From contig DFFH01000035.1 in NCBI GenBank assembly GCA_002368805.1, positions 1 to 10,079 on the forward strand: DNA of 10,079 nucleotides, given 5' to 3'. Under the pieces are notes generated by a model, which worked only from the letters and a program-made list of their open reading frames with translations, searched no databases and was not told where the DNA came from. Positions 1 through 6,337 of the stretch are shown piece by piece. The first letter of the stretch is position 1; each line of letters starts with the position of its first letter. A program made the position numbers and the translations under genes. Origin of the DNA: Mageeibacillus sp. UBA3781 (GTDB taxonomy: Bacteria > Bacillota > Clostridia > Saccharofermentanales > Saccharofermentanaceae).

Positions 1-59
1 GGTAGAGCATGCGGCTGTTAACCGCAGGGTCGTAAGTTCGAGTCTTACTGGAGGAGCCA
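1..59 (+). tRNA. tRNA-Asn (anticodon GTT), 5' end cut off by window
   Basis: The window opens inside the D-loop of a tRNA gene. The anticodon arm is visible as stem TGCGG (10-14), a seven-base loop CTGTTAA (15-21) with anticodon GTT at 17-19, and stem CCGCA (22-26). The T-arm is GTAAG (32-36), loop TTCGAGT, CTTAC (44-48). The 3' acceptor strand is 49-55, the discriminator is G56, and CCA is encoded at 57-59. Anticodon GTT reads AAC/AAU, so this is an asparagine tRNA. The 5' acceptor strand and part of the D-arm lie upstream of the window; from the visible strand the missing acceptor half should read TCCTCCA. Confidence 0.97.
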
Positions 60-63
60 AATA

Positions 64-91
64 AAGCAGTTACGAAAGTAGCTGCTTTTTT
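64..91 (+). terminator. Rho-independent terminator of the tRNA-Asn gene
   Basis: A ten-base-pair stem (64-73 with 78-87, one T·G wobble) is closed by a GAAA tetraloop at 74-77 and followed by a T-tract to position 91. It starts five bases after the tRNA CCA end, so it terminates the tRNA transcript, which may include further tRNAs upstream of the window. Confidence 0.9.
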
Positions 92-118
92 GTTGTCCCA
101 TTATTGTCACTTCCTGCA

Positions 119-127
119 TGCTATAAT
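119..127 (+). promoter_or_regulatory. Extended -10 promoter for the repeat-protein gene
   Basis: TGCTATAAT is a perfect -10 hexamer (122-127) with a TG extended -10 element at 119-120. No good -35 is seen at 17 bp spacing, which is common for extended -10 promoters. It lies between the tRNA terminator and the ATG at 192, so the next gene probably has its own transcript with a leader of about 55-60 nt. Confidence 0.6.
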
Positions 128-191
128 TTACGTAGATATGAAGATAGTTTTTCTGGAAACTGATTTAGAGCAGACAGGAGGTGAGCTATTT

Positions 192-1067
192 ATGACATGG
201 AATGATTTCTACGTGAATTACATGGAATGGGCGGAAAGTACAGTTTCCAGCCGCATCTCCTCTTTAAAGGAGATGGGACCGACCGATGAAATCATCGAAG
301 TGGCTACGGAATTCTCCGATCCTCTTAGCAGCAGAATAATTCGCAAAGCCGTTTCTTTGGGAAAGGTATTTACTCCGCAGAATGTGGCGGATCTTTATGG
401 TGCCGTTCCTGATGCTTTACTGGAAGAACTCATCACAAGGTATATGGATACGGGAAAACCGATCAAATATGATAGTATTATCGATCTCGATGGAATCTTA
501 TCTCAGAAGATGATGGAACGTATCGTGCGTTATGATGTGGATAACGGCGTGATTTTTACGCCGGAGCAGATCATCGAAATGGACGGAATCGTTTCTTCAG
601 GAGTTCTGACATATGCTTTGAAGAAGTGGAATAAACCGCTGACTGCTTCGCAATTGGAGTATCTTGATGGCGTGGTGGATATAGATCAGTTAAGCCGGAA
701 ATTTACCAAACAGGCAAAGGCAGACTTGCAAGAAGAGTATGATTACAACGACTCCTACGACTATGCGGACACATCCGGCAAGAAACCGGGACTCCTGGAT
801 AAACTTGGTGTGTTTTTCATGGTAGACGGAGCGGAGAAATATGCGAAAAAGCGCCGCGAAAGAAAGCAAAGTGAACGCGACAGTTCATATCATCTGTTCG
901 GGAACACACCGGCAAAGTATCACATCGGAGATTATGTGAGGGTGCGGTCCAGACGGAAAAGCGGAACGATCGTGGATATGACGAATAAGAGATATGACAT
1001 CCGGCTCGATGATGGAACTTTCCTGAGCTCCGTAAGTGAAATGGACATAGAAAGAACGCTCTTTTAA
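192..1067 (+). CDS. Unrecognised 291-residue protein: five ~31-residue helical repeats plus SH3/KOW-like C-terminus
   Basis: I do not recognise this as a named family. The ATG at 192 is chosen because AGGAGGTG lies just upstream (about 176-183); an in-frame TTG at 90 falls inside the tRNA terminator. No signal peptide or membrane segment is seen, so it is probably cytoplasmic. Residues 34 to about 176 form tandem units starting at residues 34, 65, 96, 127 and 155. The later units share a core 'FTPxQIIEMDGIVS' followed by an amphipathic stretch, suggesting an alpha-solenoid. Residues 177-235 are a charged, low-complexity linker (Asp/Tyr, then Lys/Arg-rich around 217-226). Residues 242-291 (YHIGDYVRVRS...SGTIVDM...YDIRLDDGT) look like a small beta-barrel of SH3/KOW type, often used for binding nucleic acid or protein. 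The gene converges on the DHH phosphoesterase gene with a 34-bp gap and no clear terminator between them. Function unknown. Confidence 0.85.
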   Translation: MTWNDFYVNYMEWAESTVSSRISSLKEMGPTDEIIEVATEFSDPLSSRIIRKAVSLGKVFTPQNVADLYGAVPDALLEELITRYMDTGKPIKYDSIIDLDGILSQKMMERIVRYDVDNGVIFTPEQIIEMDGIVSSGVLTYALKKWNKPLTASQLEYLDGVVDIDQLSRKFTKQAKADLQEEYDYNDSYDYADTSGKKPGLLDKLGVFFMVDGAEKYAKKRRERKQSERDSSYHLFGNTPAKYHIGDYVRVRSRRKSGTIVDMTNKRYDIRLDDGTFLSSVSEMDIERTLF

Positions 1068-1101
1068 AGAAAGCGGGATAAAATCTTCGGAGGAAAACAG
1101 A

Positions 1102-2601
1102 TTATTTATCTGCCGGCTCGTATGTCTGAGCGAAGAGATCTTTTTCTACGATGTAGAAATCAGACAGATCGTTCTCACGGATAGCGATGTAGTCTCCCTC
1201 AGTGCCGCGGACGTAGTTATTTGCATCCCATACGGTGAAGATCTTGACGGAGGTCGTGATCGGCTTCATATAGACATACTCGGTTCCCTTATTGATGCAC
1301 GAACGGATGTGATCCACAAGGTCGAACGTCTCGCCGGAACGGAGATTCTTGAGCGTCGGACGGTATTCGGAAGAAACCTTTGACTTGGCGCTGGCCATAT
1401 CGTAGTTTTCTTTGAACTTGGTCATGGTGGTCGGCACGATGCTGCCGCTGACACCGATCATGATGCAGGTATCGGCATTGGCGTTGATCTCGATATCTCC
1501 CTCGAGTGTACGAACAAGGATCGGGGTATTCGCTGTAACGAAGTCTTTGCAGAATACGACGCCGACAGGAACTCTCTTTTTCTTGTAACGGTGGAGGCCC
1601 TCGGTGCTGATCTTATCGACACCTGCACGCAGGATCTCGCATTCGCCGGAGTACTTGGTCAGCTTCATGCGCAGGAACTGCATCATGCGGAGATCCTTAT
1701 ATTTTGCAGAGTATTCATCTTTGCCGATGAAACCGCCGGCCTTGTTTTTGTGACCGCCGCCGAATCCGATTTCATCGGTGATGTACTCGGCAAGCTCGCT
1801 GGCCTTGGTCTCTTTGATACAGCTTCTTATCGAGAGCTTGTATCCTGTATAGGTCTCGTTAAAGGCGATACAGATATCAACACGGTCCACCTGGATAAGG
1901 AAGTCACTGATGAGACCGAGGATATTCGGATCACAGGGCTGCACCTGTACGATCGCCAGACGCAGTTCGCTGTCAAAAGTAAAATCATTCATCGCCTGTG
2001 CGGCGATGGAAAGCTCGGAAAGAGAGAGGTTGGAGTTAGAAAGACGAACAAGAGCCGCCTGGTCAAAGGCCAGAGCATCACGCATATCTCGGTCGAGCGG
2101 GTGATAGATTTCAGAGAACTGGTTCGTATCACAGTAAAGACCATAGTAGAGTGCGGTAGCGCAGATCGGGTCTTTGTTGATGTCGATACCTTCGTTTCGG
2201 AAGAGCTGCCATACCAGGGTACAGCAGGAGCCGACATTCGGCTGGATGTAGGAATAGTCCACATCGATACCACAGAACTGGTGGTGGTCGATCACGGCAA
2301 CTTTCGGAGCCGGGAAGAAACGGACATTTCCGGATCTGTACTGGCAGTCGGTGGTGATCAGAAGATCACATGTGCCGAAGTTGGAAACACAGTATTCGAT
2401 CGGGATACGGAACATCTCGATCATCATAGTGAGATTTACTTTGGTGATCTTGGTGCGGCCGCTGTAGATCAGCCGGACATTGCACCGATGGCTCTTAAAA
2501 TAGCGATAAAGGGCGAAACCGGAAGCGATTGCATCCGGATCCGGGTTATCATGGCACTGGATGGTGATGTTTTTATATTGCGTCAGATCCGACAGTTTCA
2601 T
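1102..2601 (-). CDS. DHH/DHHA1 family phosphoesterase (NrnA-like) with long C-terminal extension
   Basis: This is a 499-residue cytoplasmic protein of the DHH superfamily, whose bacterial members include oligoribonuclease/pAp phosphatase (NrnA), RecJ and cyclic-di-AMP phosphodiesterases. The Mn-binding motifs are present: HDNPDPDA (17-24), TTDCQ with D85, AVIDHHQ (DHH at 105-107), and GLYCDTNQF with D158. The DHHA1 substrate-binding motif FGGGHKNKAGG is at 280-290. The closest functional guess is nanoRNA/pAp hydrolysis; the exact substrate cannot be read from sequence. Residues from about 320 to 499 extend beyond the usual NrnA length of about 310-340 and include a conserved-looking patch (GDYIAIRENDLSDFYIVEKD, about 469-488). 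The ATG at 2601 is preferred over an in-frame TTG at 2664, because the likely -10 at 2669-2674 puts the transcript start at about the TTG, and a GGGGGGAAGGGAG tract precedes the ATG. The distance from that tract to the ATG is rather long. Confidence 0.93.
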   Translation of the reverse strand: MKLSDLTQYKNITIQCHDNPDPDAIASGFALYRYFKSHRCNVRLIYSGRTKITKVNLTMMIEMFRIPIEYCVSNFGTCDLLITTDCQYRSGNVRFFPAPKVAVIDHHQFCGIDVDYSYIQPNVGSCCTLVWQLFRNEGIDINKDPICATALYYGLYCDTNQFSEIYHPLDRDMRDALAFDQAALVRLSNSNLSLSELSIAAQAMNDFTFDSELRLAIVQVQPCDPNILGLISDFLIQVDRVDICIAFNETYTGYKLSIRSCIKETKASELAEYITDEIGFGGGHKNKAGGFIGKDEYSAKYKDLRMMQFLRMKLTKYSGECEILRAGVDKISTEGLHRYKKKRVPVGVVFCKDFVTANTPILVRTLEGDIEINANADTCIMIGVSGSIVPTTMTKFKENYDMASAKSKVSSEYRPTLKNLRSGETFDLVDHIRSCINKGTEYVYMKPITTSVKIFTVWDANNYVRGTEGDYIAIRENDLSDFYIVEKDLFAQTYEPADK

Positions 2602-2668
2602 GAAAGAAAAACTGCTCCCTTCCCCCCAAGTAGATAAACCTAAAATGAAGTCTAAACCAACCAAATAA

Positions 2669-2677
2669 ATAATACCA
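2669..2677 (-). promoter_or_regulatory. Candidate extended -10 promoter for the DHH phosphoesterase
   Basis: On the minus strand this reads TGGTATTAT: a TG extended element plus TATTAT (5/6 match to TATAAT). Upstream on that strand is a T-rich tract with no convincing -35. Transcription would begin near 2661-2662, giving a leader of about 60 nt before the ATG at 2601. Confidence 0.45.
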
Positions 2678-2741
2678 CAGGAGGGAGGAAAGAAAAAAGT
2701 CTTTTATGAGAGAAGTGAAACTTTTTAATAAGATAGTAATA

Positions 2742-2747
2742 TATAAT
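2742..2747 (+). promoter_or_regulatory. Candidate -10 (TATAAT) for the envelope gene run
   Basis: A perfect TATAAT in an AT-rich stretch faces the lipoprotein gene. No clean -35 stands at 17 bp; the nearest loose match is GTGAAA at 2715-2720. It lies back to back with the minus-strand promoter candidate at 2669-2677, making 2602-2816 a divergent promoter region. Confidence 0.4.
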
Positions 2748-2759
2748 TAAGTTCGATGC

Positions 2760-2787
2760 TTGCTAATTGCAGGGTCAAGGCTATAAA
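2760..2787 (+). promoter_or_regulatory. Alternative promoter TTGCTA-16-TATAAA
   Basis: TTGCTA (2760-2765) and TATAAA (2782-2787) with a 16-bp spacer match the -35 and -10 consensus at 4/6 and 5/6. This would give a shorter leader of about 23 nt before the lipoprotein start at 2817. It competes with the TATAAT at 2742-2747; either or both may be used. Confidence 0.35.
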
Positions 2788-2816
2788 CTATATTTTGGGA
2801 CGGAAGGAGGTCCATC

Positions 2817-4427
2817 ATGAGGAGACTTAGAATACCGGTTCTGGCGGTTTCGTGTGTGATGTTTTTCTCGATTTTTTCTTGCGGATGCAAGTCGGATAAA
2901 TCAAAGAAAAGCACGGACGAGACACGTCGCGCCACGGCACTGCTCGATGATTTCTGTGCATATCTTAAGAGCGGGAAATTCAATAAACTCAGTAAACTCA
3001 TCGATGGCACCAGTAAAGAGGCCGATACCCTGAATACTTACACCTCCACAGAAGCAAAAGATATACTTGAAGCCGCCCGTAAAAGGCTCTCCTACGATAT
3101 ATCGGATGTATCTGTCTCAGAGGACGGCGGCCAGGCAAAGCTATCCTTTCAATACTTCGATGTGGAAGAGGTCTCCGCTGAAATCAACGAAGACTGCACT
3201 TCCCAGGAGATAAAGAAGATGATCTCTGATGCTAAGGAAAAAGAACTGGAGTTTTCCTGCGCTCTTTCCCTTGATGAAGACTGGTATGTCGATGCAAAGA
3301 GTGCAGATGAGATCGTATCTTCGCTGTTCTCCTTTATGAAAAATGCTGATATCAAGCCTTCGGAAACGATTCCGACGAGTGACCGGGATCCCGGCACTAC
3401 CACGACGACCACGGTAGCCGCGCCGCCAAGCTATCCGCTGAGAGAGATATGGAGCGATTGGTATGACGGGAATTATAACAATGTGTACGGATTTCACGAG
3501 TCAGATACTTTTATGCGCTATATGGTTTCCTTCGACGGTTCCTATTATGGGGAAGAGGTAACGTTCAGCTTCACTGACGCGAATGGGAACTCCTATGAGA
3601 ATACGGCAGTCATAGAAAACGGAGACAACATCGTTACCTGTGAATATATGCCGAAGGCCAAGCTTCCTATCGGGACACTTACCTGTAGGGTGTATGACGT
3701 AAAGCAGAATCTTGTGTCCACCGGAACTATCGAGATCTTCCCGGATGGTAAGAATATCCCCGAGCCACTTCATGTGCTCGACTTCCATATGATCGGGCCG
3801 GACGGCGAACCGGTACCCGGCTATGAGAAAAATACGAACTATATCGCAGGTTCCATTACACTCGATCATCTGGAACCGGACACGGTATTGCTCTATAGAT
3901 ATGACAGGCAGGATAATTCCGGATTAGTTATGAAGGTATATGAAGGAGCTGTTACACCACAAAGCCTCAAAGTGACACTTCCGTGGGAAGGCGTTACTTC
4001 GCCGGAGCCCGGTGATTACACGATAACAGTGTGTACGGCAGATACGGAGGTCCTCTACATATACGCTTTCAGGGTTCTTGCAGACGGACAGACATTCACG
4101 GTCGATGATCCGGAGGCCGAATTATTCCGGGACGCATGGTGCGAGTCGGCAGGTACTTATTCGCTGATCGACAAGATTTCCAAAAAGGCAAGCTATGTGT
4201 ATTATCATGTAGAAACAATTGAATTTTATCAATATATGGAGTTTACTTATGAGGTCCTGGATGGTTCAGGCAATAAGTATAAAGAAGGAAAGGCGATCAT
4301 GATCAATTCCGATACGGTTGAGATCGAGATCCCGCTGGACAGTGATTATAAGGGAAAACTGTCCGTGAAGGTTTATAATCCTTCCAGAAGCCTGCTCTGT
4401 GAATCGTCGATAGAACAGGAGAAGTAA
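2817..4427 (+). CDS. Predicted secreted lipoprotein with N-terminal helical region and three Ig-like beta modules
   Basis: The gene encodes 536 residues, with GGAGG at 2806-2810 six bases before the ATG. The N-terminus has basic residues (MRRLR) and a hydrophobic stretch to about residue 20, then Ser-Cys-Gly-Cys; C22 or C24 could be the lipidated cysteine. Neither lipobox is canonical (IFSC or SCGC), so lipidation is likely but not certain. Residues 40-175 are mixed alpha/beta, opening with a helix (TALLDDFCAYLKSGKFNKL) typical of small NTF2-like domains in Clostridia lipoproteins. A Thr-rich linker (six Thr at 194-199) leads to three beta-rich modules at about 205-308, 318-421 and 435-533. 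The first and third are visibly related around 'GEEVTFSFTDANGNSY' and 'YMEFTYEVLDGSGNKY'. No catalytic motif is seen. It is probably a surface adhesion, scaffold or substrate-binding protein. It sits 14 bp before the amidase gene, so the two are probably co-transcribed. Confidence 0.85.
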   Translation: MRRLRIPVLAVSCVMFFSIFSCGCKSDKSKKSTDETRRATALLDDFCAYLKSGKFNKLSKLIDGTSKEADTLNTYTSTEAKDILEAARKRLSYDISDVSVSEDGGQAKLSFQYFDVEEVSAEINEDCTSQEIKKMISDAKEKELEFSCALSLDEDWYVDAKSADEIVSSLFSFMKNADIKPSETIPTSDRDPGTTTTTTVAAPPSYPLREIWSDWYDGNYNNVYGFHESDTFMRYMVSFDGSYYGEEVTFSFTDANGNSYENTAVIENGDNIVTCEYMPKAKLPIGTLTCRVYDVKQNLVSTGTIEIFPDGKNIPEPLHVLDFHMIGPDGEPVPGYEKNTNYIAGSITLDHLEPDTVLLYRYDRQDNSGLVMKVYEGAVTPQSLKVTLPWEGVTSPEPGDYTITVCTADTEVLYIYAFRVLADGQTFTVDDPEAELFRDAWCESAGTYSLIDKISKKASYVYYHVETIEFYQYMEFTYEVLDGSGNKYKEGKAIMINSDTVEIEIPLDSDYKGKLSVKVYNPSRSLLCESSIEQEK

Positions 4428-4441
4428 AAGGAGGAGCAGTA

Positions 4442-5515
4442 ATGCGTAATAAGAAATTGGTTCCGGTAATGTCGGTCATCACAGGTGTCCTTATGCTTAC
4501 GATGATCGTGCTGCTGTTTACGATCGGTCCGTGGAAGAAGTCTTCCGATGACAGTTCTCTTAAGAATGCGAAGACCGGAATCGAAACAGAACTCACATCT
4601 GCTACGGAGATAACCGAAGCAACAAAGGGAAGCACACCTTCCATACTGGAAACGGAAGCGACCTGGGCAACTAAAGAACAGAATACTTCTGAAACACCGG
4701 AACCGACAGGGACATCAGCGCCCGAAATAACAGAGAGCGAGACTTCTGCCGCCACCCCGACTGCTACGCCGACCCCTGCTCCGACAGCGACGCCGACTCC
4801 GGAGGCGACAAAAACACCTACCCCCGAGCCGACCAAGGCACCGGAAAAGACACCGGAAACCACCAAGCCGGTATCCGATCCCGGAGGAAGCTATGATCTT
4901 TCCGGTATGGTGATCGTCCTGGATCCGGGTCATCAGAGAAAAGCAAATTCCGATCAGGAGGCCGTAGCTCCCTGGTCGAGTGAAACGAAGCCGAAGGTAT
5001 CTTCCGGAACATCCGGTGTTTCGACAAAACGCCCGGAATACGAGGTCGTTCTGGAGATCGCACTGAGGATGAGAGATAAGCTACAGTCCATGGGCGCGAC
5101 GGTCATCATGACCCGTACCACCAATGATGTCAATATCTCGAATATCGAGCGTGCCAAGATCGCGACGGATAATAATGCGGATGTGTTTTTACGTCTGCAC
5201 TGTGACTCTTCGGACAGCTCGTCCTCTAAAGGTATCGGTGTATTTGTCTGCAGTAAAAGCGAACTTGCCGGTCAGAAAAAGTGGGGAGACTGGCTCGGAA
5301 ACTGTCTTTCGAACTCGACCGGATCGAAGTTCAGAGGCACTGTTTCCAATACGACATACAGCGGCCTGAACTGGGCGACATCTGTCCCGTCATTCCTCCT
5401 GGAGATGGGATTTATGAGCAACAGTGAAGAAGACAGACTGCTATCGGATCCGGATTATCAGGAGAAGATCTGTAATGGCGTGGCGGCATTCTGCAACAAG
5501 ATGAAGAACCGCTAA
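4442..5515 (+). CDS. N-acetylmuramoyl-L-alanine amidase (Amidase_3), membrane-anchored with Thr/Pro linker
   Basis: This peptidoglycan hydrolase should cut the bond between N-acetylmuramic acid and L-alanine of the stem peptide, outside the membrane. The 357-residue protein starts at an ATG with AAGGAGG at 4428-4434. Residues 6-30 form an N-terminal signal-anchor segment. Residues 40-148 are a Ser/Thr/Glu then Thr/Pro-rich spacer suited to crossing the wall. The Amidase_3 domain spans about 154-355, with zinc ligands H164 (VIVLDPGHQ), E199 (RPEY) and H253 (RLHCDS), and catalytic E321 (FLLEMGFMSN). All expected residues are present, so an active enzyme is likely. It is flanked by 14-bp gaps on both sides, consistent with an operon with the upstream lipoprotein and the downstream CpXC gene. 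There is no SH3, LysM or choline-binding targeting domain; the upstream lipoprotein might supply localisation, which is a guess. Confidence 0.95.
   Translation: MRNKKLVPVMSVITGVLMLTMIVLLFTIGPWKKSSDDSSLKNAKTGIETELTSATEITEATKGSTPSILETEATWATKEQNTSETPEPTGTSAPEITESETSAATPTATPTPAPTATPTPEATKTPTPEPTKAPEKTPETTKPVSDPGGSYDLSGMVIVLDPGHQRKANSDQEAVAPWSSETKPKVSSGTSGVSTKRPEYEVVLEIALRMRDKLQSMGATVIMTRTTNDVNISNIERAKIATDNNADVFLRLHCDSSDSSSSKGIGVFVCSKSELAGQKKWGDWLGNCLSNSTGSKFRGTVSNTTYSGLNWATSVPSFLLEMGFMSNSEEDRLLSDPDYQEKICNGVAAFCNKMKNR
4745..4867 (+). repeat. Low-complexity Thr/Pro-coding repeat within the amidase gene
   Basis: This stretch codes for residues 102-142 of the amidase, an imperfect succession of TP, ATPTP and EPTKAP units (for example TPTATPTPAPTATPTPEATK). 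The DNA repeats are imperfect, so it is a protein linker rather than a simple DNA satellite. Such linkers are known as flexible, often glycosylated, wall spacers; glycosylation here is unproven. Confidence 0.85.
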
Positions 5516-5529
5516 AGAAAGGAAAGAAA

Positions 5530-6240
5530 ATGAGCGAGAAGAAAGACTTTAATTTGAAACCCGGCGAGAATGAACAGTATAAGCCGGTCAAGGCGGATAT
5601 CACCTGCGCCAGGTGCGGAAAGAAGAGTACGCTGACGCTCCGTGCCTGCGTGAATGTGTCACTGCACCCGGAGGAGAAACAGCAGGTCCTCGACGGATCG
5701 TTCTTCGTCTATACATGCCCTGACTGCGGCGAGAAGATGAATGTCGTCTATCCGCTTCTTTATGATGATATGGGAAAAGCACTGATGATCTATCTTCTTC
5801 CGGATCAGACGGAAGAAGCGCTTGCGAAGCTGAATGCCCAGCAGAAGACGTGGTCCGAAGACATGCTGAAAGCAGCGAAAGTCTGCACGATGCGTGCGGT
5901 GCGCTCGATCAATGAACTTGCCGAGAAGATCAAGATCTATGATGCAGGCCTCGATGACCGTTTCGTCGAGCTTTCCAAAGCATTCGTGTTCGCCCGGTTT
6001 CTCAAGCAGACACCGGGATGTGAAGTCGTACAGGTGCTTTTCGAAAGACAGGAAGATAAAGATGGTCTGGTGATCTTCAGTAAAGAAGGAAAACAGTACT
6101 GGGTCGAGTTCCCGGAAGGCCTCTATGATGAGGTTGTCTCGATGTTTGAAGATAAGGTGAAAAAGTCCTCAGATACAGAATATTCCCTGATCGATGCCGG
6201 ATGGTCCATGAAGATCCTCGCGGATATTAATAAAGCGTAA
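5530..6240 (+). CDS. CpXC domain protein (four-cysteine zinc-ribbon-like)
   Basis: This 236-residue protein has no signal peptide or membrane segment and is therefore likely cytoplasmic. The N-terminal half matches the CpXC domain: C26/C29 in ITCARCGKK and C63/C66 in YTCPDCGEKM, with the typical following 'YPLLYDDMGKALMIYLLP'. The four cysteines probably bind zinc. The biochemical function of CpXC proteins is not established. The C-terminal half (about 100-236) is alpha/beta with no recognised catalytic motif. The start is set by AAAGGAAAG seven bases before the ATG. It lies 14 bp after the amidase and is probably the last gene of that transcript. Its pairing with secreted wall genes may be regulatory or merely positional. 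Confidence 0.88.
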   Translation: MSEKKDFNLKPGENEQYKPVKADITCARCGKKSTLTLRACVNVSLHPEEKQQVLDGSFFVYTCPDCGEKMNVVYPLLYDDMGKALMIYLLPDQTEEALAKLNAQQKTWSEDMLKAAKVCTMRAVRSINELAEKIKIYDAGLDDRFVELSKAFVFARFLKQTPGCEVVQVLFERQEDKDGLVIFSKEGKQYWVEFPEGLYDEVVSMFEDKVKKSSDTEYSLIDAGWSMKILADINKA

Positions 6241-6259
6241 TGCTCAAATAAAAGAAAAG

Positions 6260-6268
6260 TGATATAGT
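6260..6268 (+). promoter_or_regulatory. Candidate extended -10 promoter before the transglutaminase-like gene
   Basis: TGATATAGT contains a TG extended element and a -10 hexamer TATAGT (5/6). No strong -35 is seen. If used, transcription starts at about 6275 and the hairpin at 6284-6312 would lie inside the leader of the transglutaminase-like gene rather than only at the end of the previous transcript. Confidence 0.35.
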
Positions 6269-6283
6269 AGTAGCAGTAAAACG

Positions 6284-6312
6284 ACAGGCTTTAAGGTTCG
6301 AGACCTGTTTTT
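6284..6312 (+). terminator. Weak hairpin plus T-tract between the CpXC and transglutaminase-like genes
   Basis: ACAGG (6284-6288) pairs with CCTGT (6304-6308), followed by T residues to 6312. The stem is only five pairs with a 15-base loop. An alternative four-pair hairpin, AGGT (6294-6297) with ACCT (6303-6306), overlaps it. This is a possible weak terminator or, if the promoter candidate at 6260 is real, a leader attenuator. Confidence 0.35.
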
Positions 6313-6337
6313 ATCTGGTTTTGTGGGGGATGAAATA

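Noticed and set aside
90..191. Upstream TTG start extending the first protein by 34 residues
   Set aside because: The TTG overlaps the T-tract of the tRNA terminator and lies upstream of the likely promoter; the ATG at 192 has a strong ribosome binding site.
1068..1101. Terminator between the convergent genes
   Set aside because: The 34-bp gap holds no stable GC hairpin with a T-tract on either strand.
1591..2637. Long open frame on the + strand opposite the DHH phosphoesterase gene
   Set aside because: It lies wholly antisense to a gene with clear family motifs, has no ribosome binding site or recognisable domain, and its openness follows from the codon bias of the true gene.
2602..2664. 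TTG start extending the DHH protein by 21 residues
   Set aside because: It falls at the predicted transcription start and has no purine-rich ribosome binding site.
2692..2726. AAAAAGT ... ACTTTTT inverted repeat as a terminator
   Set aside because: It has only seven AT-rich pairs around a long loop, and it lies in a divergent promoter region where no gene ends.
4745..4867. Repetitive DNA that might be a CRISPR array or minisatellite
   Set aside because: The repeats are irregular, have no spacer structure, and encode a Thr/Pro linker in frame.
6294..6306. T-arm-like sequence (GGTTCGAGACC) suggesting a tRNA relic
   Set aside because: The stem is only four pairs and no anticodon or acceptor arm is found around it.
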